NCBI GenBank assembly: GCA_009869945.1
Contig: WIXG01000549.1
Span: 1 to 39,864, forward strand
Direction: 5' to 3'
DNA from: Mesaphorura yosii
Taxonomy: Eukaryota > Arthropoda > Collembola > Poduromorpha > Tullbergiidae
DNA: 39,864 nt
Part shown: in pieces, positions 19,599-29,149 of the stretch
How the letters are laid out: each line of letters begins with the position of its first letter
Numbering within the stretch: the first letter of the stretch is position 1
Position numbers and translations under genes: made by a program
Notes under the pieces: model-generated
Seen by the model: only the letters and a program-made list of their open reading frames with translations
Told to the model about the DNA's origin: nothing
Databases searched by the model: none

Positions 19599-20040
19599 AT
19601 GAAGTCAGTTTCCACTTTGAGCTTACTTTTGGTGCTGGCAGTCCTTTCCCACGGTAATTTAAAAATTTATCTTTATCCTTGGTTTTGGCTCAATCGAAAA
19701 TGTGTCCATCCGTGTCCACAGCAACTGTTACAAGGTCAGCAGTAGTCCGGGACGACGGAGAAAGACAAGAAAAGCGCGGCCTCGTCGGGTCGGCGTTGGG
19801 GGCCGTCGGATCGGGCGTCGGCTTGGTTGGGTCGGGGCTGTGTTCAAGGGCCTCAATCAGGGCATTAACTCGGGTGTGTCCCTCGTGAACAGCGGCCTCC
19901 GTTCCGGGAGCAACGTCCTCAACTTGGGGATCAACCAGGCAGCGTCGGGAGTCGAGAGCGCCCTCTCGGGCGCGAGTCACGCGCTAGATCAACTCAACCC
20001 GTACCGGACGACCAAAGCGCCCTCTTGGTTTGGAAAATGA
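19599..20040 (+). CDS. Small secreted repeat peptide gene with apparent frameshift
   Basis: Exon 1 (19599-19657) encodes a signal peptide MKSVSTLSLLLVLAVLSH. The intron runs GTAATT to TCCACAG. The spliced frame continues RDDGERQEKR, a dibasic site, then GLVGSALGAVGSGVGLVGSG, and would stop at 19888. The next frame carries the same style of amphipathic Gly/Ser/Asn repeats (GLNQGINSGVSLVNSGL, GINQAASGVESALSG, then ALDQLNPYR) and runs to TGA at 20040. The two halves look like one protein broken by a one-base deletion or error in the G-run near 19840. Intact form predicted: signal, propeptide, KR cleavage, amphipathic peptide. Alternatives are a pseudogene or a 72-codon truncated product. Confidence 0.5.
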
Positions 20041-20697
20041 GTAGTGCATCCGGAGCAGTGGTAGTACTCGAATTATCCTTGCTTGAGCGCGAAATTGCAA
20101 GTTCAAATATCCCATAAAAGAATTTCATTTCTTGATTATCTGTCACATTTCCAACTGTCCGGGCCCGCTCCCGTTCTTCGAATTCCAGCACTGATCTCAC
20201 GTTGAAATCTTCGCCAAACACGTGTATCATATCTTTCGGATCCTCTGTTGATCAATTACAATTAATTATAAGCCCGCTGCATTAACTCCCTGCCTTAATT
20301 AATTAATTGCGTTCAGTAACTCACTGCAGTAGGTCGGATCCTCGTCAGCTGCTTGCGGGCAGTGCGGCACCCCATCGCAGAGTTGGTCGAGAGGGATGCT
20401 GAGTGGCTCCGGCTGTGGCTGTGAGTCTTGCCCTAAAGCGTCCACGGCCACGCCGACGCTCAAGGGGCAGCGATACACGCCTGCACCTGGCGGGCACCGC
20501 AATCGCAACCGCACCTGGACGTCAGTGCTAGAAAGTTCGTGTTCTTGACTGTGACTGTTATTGCAATCACTGCAATAAGTGAGGGCGACCCACACACATA
20601 AGACGAGGGTGAAAAGGTTCTTGACGATAATTACCAGCAGTATCACGTGCAGGCACTTTACGCGGCAGCCGCTGGTTTTAAACCTCACGCCATCCAT
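19994..20697 (-). CDS. Membrane protein with one LDL-receptor class A repeat
   Basis: 207 aa. Exons are 20697-20325 and 20244-19994. The frame joins cleanly at TGCA-GTGAGT and CAACAG. The N-terminus is short and basic (VRFKTSGCRVK), followed by one hydrophobic segment (LHVILLVIIVKNLFTLVLCVWVAL), which suggests a type II anchor or uncleaved signal. An LDLa-like module comes next (RCPPG...YRCPL...LCDGVPHCPQAADEDPTYC) with the acidic Ca2+-site pattern at its end. Exon 2 codes an uncharacterised polar C-terminal region (FGEDFNVRSVLEFEERERAR). Without the splice, the frame would stop shortly after the LDLa motif. Its 3' end overlaps the convergent repeat-peptide gene by 47 bp. Confidence 0.6.
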
Positions 20698-20877
20698 GGC
20701 GAACTGAAGAACGAAAAGAAAACTGTGGACAAGACCGTCAATTCAGTGAAATCTCGGTCTGAAATACGTGTGTCTTTTTAATTAACGTAAGTAAACATTG
20801 ACCAAGTAATTCGAGCCATGGAGGGCAAATTCCCAGGAGAGTGAGTAAATGAATCGGACAATGGATTAAAATAATTA

Positions 20878-20883
20878 TTTATT
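20878..20883 (-). terminator. AATAAA poly(A) signal (minus strand) of the ACE-like gene
   Basis: The minus strand reads AATAAA 34-39 bp downstream of the ACE-like stop codon. Confidence 0.65.
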
Positions 20884-20916
20884 CCACATCATTTCAGGTA
20901 AAACTTGAGATCGGAT

Positions 20917-22869
20917 TTACCAGCCCACGTGGAGGTCCAATTCCTCAACACGGGCCTCCAGCCACTCCTGCAGCGGTCTGAAGTACTCCAGGAGCGGCCG
21001 GGCGCTGATTTGCCTGTGCCCCGTCATTTCCTGCAGCACGAGCGACCAGTGCTTCGAGGAGCCCTGTGCCATCATCTGACGTAGTTTGTGTCCACGTCCT
21101 TCCAGGTCGCAATAGACGGCTCCTCCGCCCGTGTCGCTGCCGTCATAGTAGCCGTTGTTGCACATGCTCGCGTAAAACATGTGCTGGAGGAAGCTCGCCT
21201 GGAAGTACCGAATGTACGGAATGTTGTCGACCACGTGATACTTCCCAAGCGCATCCAATCCGAGCCCTCGGCTGCCATGACCTGGTTTGACCTCGTCTGG
21301 CCGAGCCACGCCCATGAAATCGTACTGCAGCCTCCACCAGAGGTCGTTCCAAGCGGCCACGCGTCCGCCGCCACCGTCACCTGATTCTGCTCCCGACGCG
21401 TCGTCCGCAAACACTTTCCAGCGCCAGAGATCGACGACCAGCCCGAATCCGATCTGCGGGAGCTTCGCGAGGCCGAGCCGGAGCAGGTCGCGAATGCTGG
21501 GCGCCCCACCGACCCCGCGTCCTTGCCCGTGCCCATAAAGCCCGTACGTCGTAGAGTCGCCGGCCGCCTCCTGAAATGCTGCGTTCGCCCCGTCCTGGAA
21601 AATAGTCGGGAGCTGGGAGTACGCGTAAAAGTAGTGCACGTGACCCATCTCATGGATAATTGTGGCCAGGTCCGAGTCCTGCACGCGGGCGCACATAAGA
21701 ATTCGGTAGTCGGGCTCGCGCACCAGCGAAGGGTCGGCGAACATGTTGGCGGCCGAGCCGTGGCAATTCCTCGAACCAGATTTTCCAGATCCAGCAGTCT
21801 CGTTTGAGTCGCCTGAGCTTGTAAAGTAAGAGTTAGCGTAGAAGCTGGCGGGAAGAGGAGGGAACCCCATGCGGATGTAGTAAGCTTCTGCGTAATGCAC
21901 CATATCCAGCACCGTCGCATTAGGGCCGATGTGCTGTCGGATGTAAGCGTCCGAGCCTCCATCCGAGCCGTCACCGTCACCTGCCACGATGTCAAGCAGG
22001 CTGTCCCAGCGCTGGCCCCACATGTTGCCGAGAAGGTGGGCTGGGATCGGCCCACGCCCTCCTCCTCGCCCCAGCCCAGCCCCGTAATCGTAATACTTCT
22101 CGAGGCGGTACCTCACGTACGCGTGGAGGAGCGAATACAGCCGCCGCACGTCCCCGTAAAGTGACAGTGACTGCTGCACGAGGTTGTCGGTCTCCATCTC
22201 CTCCCGCCAGCACGCCCCGATGTCCGAGTGCCCCGCCTGCCTCGCCCCGTCGTTCAGCAGCCGCACGAGATCCACGTACGGCTTCGCCAGAGCCTGCCCG
22301 ATGGTGTCGTGCCACTTTGTCCACGCCTCCCGCAGTTGCGGCTCGCTCCGACTCGTCTCCATGACGTGGTTCAGGTCGGGCTCCATTCTATAGCAGGAGC
22401 CCGCCGAGCCGTTCATGCAGATTTTCGTGGTATCGTAGCCCGATCGAAGCGTGCCAAGGATCCCAAGCAGCTTACTGACCTGATAGGAGGAGAAACGTGG
22501 GCCCCTGCAGACGAGGTAGACTTGGCGCATTTCCGTGATTGACTTGAATTCGGGTGTGTGGCCGTGGCGGTGGGCGTCGGACATTGTCAGCAGCTGTAGG
22601 CACCACTCATTGTTCCACAGGTTCTTCTCGACAAGGATCCGCTCGTTGCGAGCGAGTGCTTCCGGTGCGTGTTCCAGGTCGACGCTCATGTTCCAGGCGA
22701 GCTCCGCTTGGCGGTGGTTGAAGTCGCGGAGCTGCGTGTTGTAGTCGTCCAGCGCGGTTGGGGACAGAATTTGGGAGGCTGGGACGTACTCCAGGGCACC
22801 GGAGGCGACGGAGAAGAGCAGCAGCAGCAGCTGAAGTGTGAGCACCATTTTCGACTTTTTCGAGTGCAT
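20917..22869 (-). CDS. Angiotensin-converting-enzyme-like M2 dipeptidyl carboxypeptidase, secreted
   Basis: Single-exon gluzincin of family M2, 650 aa. It removes C-terminal dipeptides from peptides. ATG at 22869, then a signal peptide (VLTLQLLLLLFSVASG). There is no C-terminal membrane anchor, so the enzyme is soluble, like arthropod single-domain ACEs. The zinc site is intact: H406-E-M-G-H410 and Glu434 in FQEAAGD. Substrate and chloride residues are also kept: CHGSA (His353 in testis-ACE numbering), GKYHVV (Lys511, His513) and PYIRYF (Tyr520, Arg522, Tyr523). The C-terminal block GSSKHW...TGHRQISARPLLEYFRPLQEWL is typical. Three Gly/Ser/Asp-rich insertions interrupt the fold (GDGDGSDGGSD, SGDSNETAGSGKSGS, SGAESGDGGGG), probably surface loops. 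Expected to be catalytically active. Confidence 0.93.
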   Translation of the reverse strand: MHSKKSKMVLTLQLLLLLFSVASGALEYVPASQILSPTALDDYNTQLRDFNHRQAELAWNMSVDLEHAPEALARNERILVEKNLWNNEWCLQLLTMSDAHRHGHTPEFKSITEMRQVYLVCRGPRFSSYQVSKLLGILGTLRSGYDTTKICMNGSAGSCYRMEPDLNHVMETSRSEPQLREAWTKWHDTIGQALAKPYVDLVRLLNDGARQAGHSDIGACWREEMETDNLVQQSLSLYGDVRRLYSLLHAYVRYRLEKYYDYGAGLGRGGGRGPIPAHLLGNMWGQRWDSLLDIVAGDGDGSDGGSDAYIRQHIGPNATVLDMVHYAEAYYIRMGFPPLPASFYANSYFTSSGDSNETAGSGKSGSRNCHGSAANMFADPSLVREPDYRILMCARVQDSDLATIIHEMGHVHYFYAYSQLPTIFQDGANAAFQEAAGDSTTYGLYGHGQGRGVGGAPSIRDLLRLGLAKLPQIGFGLVVDLWRWKVFADDASGAESGDGGGGRVAAWNDLWWRLQYDFMGVARPDEVKPGHGSRGLGLDALGKYHVVDNIPYIRYFQASFLQHMFYASMCNNGYYDGSDTGGGAVYCDLEGRGHKLRQMMAQGSSKHWSLVLQEMTGHRQISARPLLEYFRPLQEWLEARVEELDLHVGW

Positions 22870-23595
22870 CTTGAATGAAAACTGAGTGAAGAGTTCACTG
22901 AAGACTGAGACTAATCAAAGGATGACGACACGAACCTGAAATCTAAATCGATATGGAGAGCATATGGACGAGAAAAAGGCTGGCTCGAGTCGACGTTGAC
23001 GTCTTGCGACGTGGTTGAGTCTGCAATTTCATTATAACTGGCTACGATGAAGGCAGGCCACGATTACGTGCGCGTGCCGAGATTCAAATGGGATGCGCTA
23101 CGATACGGTGACAAGGCAATGGCAATGGCAAATGAAGTGCGCATTCCAATTTAATCTCACTAATGCAAATAAATTGATCATCTTTCACCGTTCGCTGGGC
23201 TTACTGCTTACGTAAGCACAAGCAAGTTGTTGTTCGGTGTTGTGGAAATTTTATGGATTGTGGCAGATTCTGTATTCTTGTGTCCTGTGTCCCTGTGTCT
23301 TGGGATTTCATTTTCATTTCGATTGCATTTGCTCTCGAATACCCGGATCCGTCGTCGTCAATCCAATTCTTTCTCAGCCTGTTGACGCGATATGTATCGC
23401 ACGCAATGCAAGTGGAAAGATTTTATTACCTTATTTGCATTCGGAGACCGAATCCCGATTTTCATCTCGTTTCTCGTGGACAGACGTAAGAACATTGCAG
23501 TACAGATTCACGGATACACAGATCTCATTACAATTCGATTCAGCAGAGTGCCTGCTCCTGCTCCTACTTTCTCTGTAAATCAGGATCGAACTGAA
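22870..23595. other. Intergenic, no gene seen
   Basis: Lies between the 5' end of the ACE-like gene and the 3' end of chemoreceptor 3, both on the minus strand. Plus-strand frames here show no domain and overlap the receptor end. It presumably includes the ACE promoter; no clear TATA box was found. Confidence 0.55.
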
Positions 23596-24918
23596 TCAAA
23601 GAAGCAGACTCTGAATCGTGTATTCAACCAGCAGCTTGCCAATAAACACATACGCAGTCTTGTCAAAGCGCCCGATGAATCTAAATTCAAATTCGAGTGG
23701 ACGCGCCGCTTGCAGCAGCAGCAGCAGCGCCCGTTGCTGCTCGTGGCCCCGTCCACTGCCCTGCATCTGCTTCGCACGCACTCGCAAATCCCTCAGCACC
23801 GCCGCCGACTCTTCGGTGATCCGCCAGAAACGCGAGTAGAACACGGCATAGTGCATCGCGAGGAGGCTCACTATGCAAATGGCGCCGAGGATCATGACGC
23901 GAGGTGTCCACCTATGCACGGCGATGTTGACTGTGACGCAGAGCAGCACCACGCAAGGGAGGAAGACGCCACCGAGCGCGTACCGCGCGAAATTCGTTCT
24001 GTTCAGGTTTGAGACGAGGAGCTGGAGGCCGCGGTAGTCTTGAAGCGTGACCAAGATCGAAGCGCCGTCTTCCGTTCGCCATCTGGGCGACTTCGCTCTG
24101 CTGACAGTGGTCAGCGCTGTCGCCATCTGCTCCAGTATTTCCAGCACGAAGAAAAGGAGCGGGTACATCGTCACGGCGAACACAACGATGGCGCCAGCGA
24201 AGGCGGCCATCAGCGCCGACTGCAGGATGAGAAGAGATGTGAATTTGCCAAGGATTAATGCGTCGGAGACCAAGGACTGCCGCCACAACCCCTGCAACGT
24301 GTGAATTTCGCAGAGGATCCCCTCGCAACCGGGCAGGGCCTGCAGATCGAGAACGTGGAGGTCACAGTCCACGAGGTAAACCACGCTGGAGATGATCGGG
24401 TAGCCAAGTATAATCGAGTAGATCATGGCGGCAAAGAGGAGGTCGGCGCAAGAGCAGGAATTTCGAATGTTTCGCCCGCGCCTTGGCTCACGCCGGGCTT
24501 CCGCCCTCTCGCAGACCTGCAGCAATTCGTTGAGCACCGAGGCGACCTCCGCCGCCCGAGTGTGGCAGCAAAACATGTACGTCGTCGACAGCGCCGTGAC
24601 GGTCACGATGCACAGCTTCCAGAGCCCCGCTACTGAGCTCAGCCCCTCGCCCGGGCCGAAGCCGAAGCGGGCAACGGCAAAGTACGTGGTGCAGGAGAGG
24701 ATGGCGAGGAGGCACGAGAAGACGCTTAAGCCAAGGGCGACGTACTTTTCCACGGGCGTGGGCCAGATCCAGAAAGCCCATCCGAGCCGGGAGCCGGCCG
24801 TGGGCGTACGCATGCCCACACGATGTCTGGCACGATCCCAGTAAAATGGCATCCCCGCTGCATAGTTGGCGAACGCAAGCGAGAATTCGATGAGACGGAA
24901 CGTGAACGGAGTGAACAT
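23596..24918 (-). CDS. Gustatory-receptor-like seven-transmembrane protein 3 (single exon)
   Basis: 440 aa from the ATG at 24918 without introns. The N-terminus (FANYAAGMPFYWDRARHRV) has the family-typical Pro-Phe-Tyr-Trp motif before the first membrane segment. Hydrophobic segments include VALGLSVFSCLLAILSC, LCIVTVTALSTTYMFCC, LLFAAMIYSIILGYPII, LMAAFAGAIVVFAVTMYPLL, YALGGVFLPCVVLLCVTVNI and VMILGAICIVSLLAMHYAV. The C-terminus ends FIGKLLVEYTIQSLLL, the position of the last membrane segment in GRs. Its coding DNA is much more GC-rich than that of receptor 2, and it lacks introns, so the three receptors are not recent tandem copies. Ligand unknown. Confidence 0.7.
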   Translation of the reverse strand: MFTPFTFRLIEFSLAFANYAAGMPFYWDRARHRVGMRTPTAGSRLGWAFWIWPTPVEKYVALGLSVFSCLLAILSCTTYFAVARFGFGPGEGLSSVAGLWKLCIVTVTALSTTYMFCCHTRAAEVASVLNELLQVCERAEARREPRRGRNIRNSCSCADLLFAAMIYSIILGYPIISSVVYLVDCDLHVLDLQALPGCEGILCEIHTLQGLWRQSLVSDALILGKFTSLLILQSALMAAFAGAIVVFAVTMYPLLFFVLEILEQMATALTTVSRAKSPRWRTEDGASILVTLQDYRGLQLLVSNLNRTNFARYALGGVFLPCVVLLCVTVNIAVHRWTPRVMILGAICIVSLLAMHYAVFYSRFWRITEESAAVLRDLRVRAKQMQGSGRGHEQQRALLLLLQAARPLEFEFRFIGRFDKTAYVFIGKLLVEYTIQSLLL

Positions 24919-25327
24919 TTCAGATTCAAGTTGGTTTCTGACCCAAGAAACTCAGCAAAGGAAAAGCTGAGCCTAAAATAGCTCTTCGAAGGGCGAATAT
25001 TTCGAATTCCGAGGAAGAAAGAGCTTCGCAATTATGCAATTTGATAATCGGATGCTCGTGCTCGTCGAATTTTCCAGTATTCCGCTCAAAACGTCGACTT
25101 TGACGAGTAACTCCAGAAAATTACAATTCTTGAAATAAAGTACGCGGAAAACGGAAATTGGCCTAATTTAACTCAATTTTTATTCACATGCGGCACAGGT
25201 TTGGAGTTTGTATCATAATTTCCTAGTAAACCTTACAATGAGTTCTTTAAATTGCTTGCGAATGAGGCAGAAATTATTTAATTGGCAGTTAACAGTATTC
25301 GGCTTGACTCTTGACCTTGACCTTGAC

Positions 25328-25788
25328 TCACTTCAGATTGGCCAGCTCGTGGTGGGTGTCGCGATGATAAGACTCGTCGGTCCGCACGCACTTGACAATG
25401 TCCAGCACGGTTCCAGGATTTCTGTTCAGCACCAGTTCGCCGACGGGCCGCAACGGGAAGCGATGCTCGTCCCACGTCTTCAGGGCGTCAAACGCATCGG
25501 GCAACTTGTCCGCTTGTTCCTGGCTGATGATCTACAGGTACATTTCCCCGAGGTGAGAAAACATCGCCATTTTCCGGCTTCCTTTGCGTGCACTGTGTGC
25601 TCGGGGACACACTCGCGGTCGAAGGACGAGATGAGTTCGATGAAGTTTGTGTCTTCTGGCAGAATCGCGCCGTTCAGTTCGTGGGTTGTGAGCGAAACGG
25701 TGAGACTGGGTTCGGGGGATGGCAGGGTGACCCCGGGCCCAATCAAGAAGCTGGTCGCTGGCGGGGTCGGCAACGACTCCGGCTAGTC
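25328..25788 (-). pseudogene. Catalase pseudogene related to the secreted catalase-like gene
   Basis: Begins at 25788 directly after an intron-type acceptor (TTGCTTTTAG), at the same position as exon 2 of the catalase-like gene. It reads AGVVADPASDQLLDW, then a frame-shifting deletion, then PSPEPSLTVSLTTHELNGAI, FIELISSFDRE and TVHAKE. A large deletion then removes about 175 codons, including the Asn region, and joins to YLQIIS-like sequence with an in-frame TAG. After that comes QADKLPDAFDA...FPLRPVGELVLNRNP. Unrelated-looking residues follow to TGA at 25328-25330, and the haem-ligand Tyr region is absent. Retention of the splice acceptor shows a DNA-level duplication rather than retroposition. 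Confidence 0.85.
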
Positions 25789-26069
25789 CTAAAAGCAATT
25801 GTGACTGCAATTCTTTGGCCTGATTCGGAATTGGGGCCCAGAGCGTACGCAAATTACATGGCTCACATTAAATTTCAATTATACCCTCATTCCATGCCTG
25901 TCTGCATGTGTTAATTGGCGATTATCTGCAAGATGAAGGACAAGGTCAAGGTCACAGATGGTCGTCTTCTGCCGCTGTGGCTGCATTTGTTGTAGCTGTC
26001 TGCCTTTGAATACGCTCTCATTATGTTGTAAAAGAAAAACACAAACGTCAGTTCTTGTTATCAGTTTTC

Positions 26070-28292
26070 ATGATGAAGGAATACCAAAGCCGCACCCGCA
26101 CCGCCGTAGTGTACGACGAGCGGATGCTCGACCACCGCTGCCTGTGGGAAGACCACCCAGAACGCCCGGAGAGGCTCACCTCCGTCCTGCAACGTTGCAC
26201 GGAGCTCGGCCTGCTCGACCGCTCCGACTGCGTTCGGCTTCCGACCCGCCTGGCGACCGAGGCGGAAATCACGTCGGTTCATAGCCAAGAACAGTACACA
26301 AAATTGGCAGAAGTCTGTGGCGGCGAAAACATCGACCGCCTGAAAGAATTTGCGAGCTGCTACGATAGCGTGTTCGTGCACCCGGCGACCTTCCATTCGG
26401 CCCGACTGGCCTGCGGCTCCACGCTGGAGCTCGTGAACAGCATCCTGCGTGGGGAAGTACGAAATGGAATGGCGATCGTGCGACCGCCCGGCCACCACGC
26501 AACCGCTGAAGAGTACTGCGGCTATTCTTTCTTCAACAACGTTGCAGTCGCCGCCCGCCAGGCGCTGGATTCGGGACTCGCCGGCCGGATTCTGATTGTC
26601 GACTTTGACGTGCACCACGGCCAAGGCACCCAGCAGGCATTTTACAATGACACGAGGTAGATTCCGCATTTCTCAGTTCCCGACGCGACGCTTTCAATTT
26701 GATCTTGCAGGGTGCTGTATTTCTCGACCCATCGCTACGAATTCGGCACTTTCTGGCCGCACCTCCGTGAGTCGGATTTTAATTGGACCGGCGGCGGCGG
26801 CAGCGGCGCCGGCGCGGGCTTCAACTGCAACCTGCCGCTCAATGCTGTGGGGATGGGCGACGTCGAGTTCCTGGCCGTCTGGCACCAGCTTCTGCTCCCT
26901 CTCGCCCAGCAGTTTCGGCCTGACCTCGTGCTCGTCTCCGCAGGCTTCGACTCGGCGCTGGGCGACCCCAAAGGTCTCATGCGGCTCACGCCACAGTGCT
27001 ACGCGCACTTGGTCGCCCCGCTCATGGGACTCGCCGGCGGCAGTGATGGGCGAGTGGCGCTCGTGCTGGAAGGCGGCTACTGCTTGAAGGCGCTGGCGGA
27101 AGGCGCTGCAGTATGCCTCCGCACGCTGCTCGGCGATCCCTGTCCACAGCTCCCGCGGGCCATTGGACGGCCAATGCCGGAGTTGGTCGATGCAGTCCTC
27201 AACTCGATTTCGATGCTCCAAGTACAGTGGGCTTTTCCGGTAAACAAATCCGGCGGCGACTGCGGCGCCGAAGGGGACGGGAACGACAATGCCGATTTTC
27301 CATGTCACATTCCCGTAGTGAAATACAATTGGGTTGAGGAGCCTAAATCGAGACCCAAAAGGTATCCAATCACAGATTCGAACCCCGTCAGCACGTTTGA
27401 ACACGCAAGTGCGAGTGGAGGTCTAGGCGGATCACCGACTGAGGTGGAGTTGGAGTTGGAACGGCTTATTGAAGCCATGTACGACTTGAAGGTGCACGTG
27501 CCTGAATTCAGAGTGGGTGTGGTTGACGTTGGCGATGGCGATGCAGGCATGTGGCACAAGGCTCCCAGCTTGCGAGAACTCGTTCAGGACGTCGTGAACG
27601 GTGTTTGTGGGCTCGGCATTGGTGTTCGTTCGCCCATTCCTTCCGACTCCGACACCGACTCGAGCCTGGCAGAGATTTCGAGCTACGCACTGGACACACT
27701 TGGCGTTGGCCGCGTTATGCAGCTGACAATCTGTGGAGAAGGGATCTCTACTAGTCTTCCGTCTCCGTCAGATGACGATCGAACTCTCCAGTTCCAGTTT
27801 GTAATCAGCTCGTCTTCGTACTCGGACGACGAAGTGGAGCAGCCGACGGTCAAGAATTTCATTCGACTAGCTTTCCAAGACGGAGCACTTCTGACGTTTT
27901 GCACAAGCATCATCCTCCCAATCGCCTACGAATTCGGGCCTGACCTGATTCTTATCAATTATCAGCTTCAGAGCGCAAGCGAGCAGTTTAGTAGTGTTGA
28001 TGCACTGATGCGGATGATACAAATGCTGAGGCCGCTGGCGGGCGGAAAGATGGCCGTCATTCTTCCAAGGGAACGGGAACAGATCACTGCTTTGGCTTTG
28101 CTGTTGGGCGGTAGCGGTGACTCACCTCCGACTGTCGATATCGACGTCAAGACCAATTACTGCAATTACGACTGCGATCAGCTTCGTCGCGCTATAAACA
28201 AGTACGCTAAGCACTGGACCGTACTGGAACCGTTTCGGAAGAGAATTCCAAAAGCTAGCGATACCGGACCCGAAATTGGAACTTACAAGTGA
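26070..28292 (+). CDS. Class IIb histone deacetylase (HDAC6/HDAC10-like), one active plus one degenerate domain
   Basis: Zn2+-dependent deacetylase, 722 aa. Exons are 26070-26656 and 26711-28292. ATG at 26070; the frame extends upstream only from a TTG. Domain 1 (about residues 10-350) has all catalytic elements: RPPGHHATAEEYCGYSFFNN (His142-His143), VDFDVHHGQGTQ (zinc ligands), VLYFSTHRYEFGTFWP, VSAGFDSALGDPKG and LEGGY. A long acidic, Ser-rich linker follows. A degenerate second domain (about residues 570-720: LPIAYEFGPDLILIN, RPLAGGKMAVIL) lacks catalytic residues. This architecture is like HDAC10. However, the gatekeeper residue is Lys283 (GDPKG) as in HDAC6 domain 1, not the Glu of the polyamine-specific HDAC10, and the PECE-type insert near the N-terminus is absent (EDHPERPERL). 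No ubiquitin-binding zinc finger. Confidence 0.9.
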
Positions 28293-28494
28293 GCCGTCAA
28301 ACTCACAACTAGGCATGCATTCATGAAAATTATGTTATCAGTAAAGGATTCGTATTCAAGGACTCCTGCGTTACGCTGGCACGCGGTGGCAGAATACAAT
28401 CTCCATTTGCTTTCCCGGATAGGCACGGCTTCCAGCATCGGCTTGTCTTTTCAATGTCCTTCAGTTCTACCTCGATGCCCAAGTCCAAGGACGA

Positions 28495-29140
28495 CTATAT
28501 TCCGCCGTCATTTTTTGAAACTAACTCTGCGAGCCAATCATTCTGTTTTTTCATGCAAAACATAAACGGAAGGGCAGCCTCTCCAACCTTTTCATTCCAT
28601 GATGCAGCTTCTATCTCGTTGTAGCTCGTAGATCTCGGGACCAAAATCAGAAAATCACTTGCCTCTTTCCGAACCGTAGTGAGGAGGAGCATGACGAAAG
28701 GTGGGTTAAGGACACCCTCCGACTCTGCCACAAAGAAGATCGTGGCTTTGCACTCTGCGTGCTTCAAGTAGTTGCCCAGTGGAAGTTGATCAACTTCGAC
28801 TACTTTCTGGTACTTGATGAAAGCCTTGAATCACGCCAACATGGTTTCCCAGGAGCATGGTAGCATGGTGGGGATGTCCAATCCCTTCAGCAGATGAGCG
28901 TAGGTCTGAACGTGCTGAGTTAGTCATCGGGCGTGCTGTATCCGTCCAGCCTCGCCACACAACCCCTGAACGTACTGCCCAGTAGATGGCGAATAGCAGC
29001 TGGAGGGAGCTCGAACTCATTTACGGAAGCGAACTGAATCAGGACGCAAACCAAGAAAGGGACATGGGGATGGACACAATCCAGCAGCATTTTCCTTAGC
29101 GAAATGACAGACGAGTGACAGCTTACCAACTCGGGCAATA
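28495..29140 (-). pseudogene. Decayed protein-coding remnant, family not recognised
   Basis: Three minus-strand fragments read as pieces of one protein: MPELVSCHSSVISLRKMLLD ... LPPAAIRHLLGSTFRG (29138-28920), then in another frame HVQTYAHLLKGLDIPTMLPC, then KAFIKYQKVVEVDQLPLGNY leading into ATIFFVAESEGVLNPPFVML, to a stop at 28495. They are separated by a frameshift near 28920 and an in-frame TGA, possibly from Trp, near 28830. The style suggests an intracellular LRR/F-box-like or similar regulatory protein, but no domain is certain. The plus-strand ORF at 28323-28565 shows nothing. Confidence 0.35.
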
Positions 29141-29149
29141 AGAACCTTC

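Noticed and set aside
19702..19840. Arg-rich N-terminal region (PGRRRKTRKARPRRVG) as a genuine basic domain of the repeat-peptide gene
   Set aside because: It is the alternate frame of the KR-GLVGSALGAVGSG segment, and exon 1 splices into the other frame. A frameshift explains it better.
21072..22055. 327-codon ORF in another frame of the ACE-like gene
   Set aside because: Same strand, shifted frame. Low-complexity Ser/Thr/Arg composition and no domain, while the overlapping ACE frame is unambiguous.
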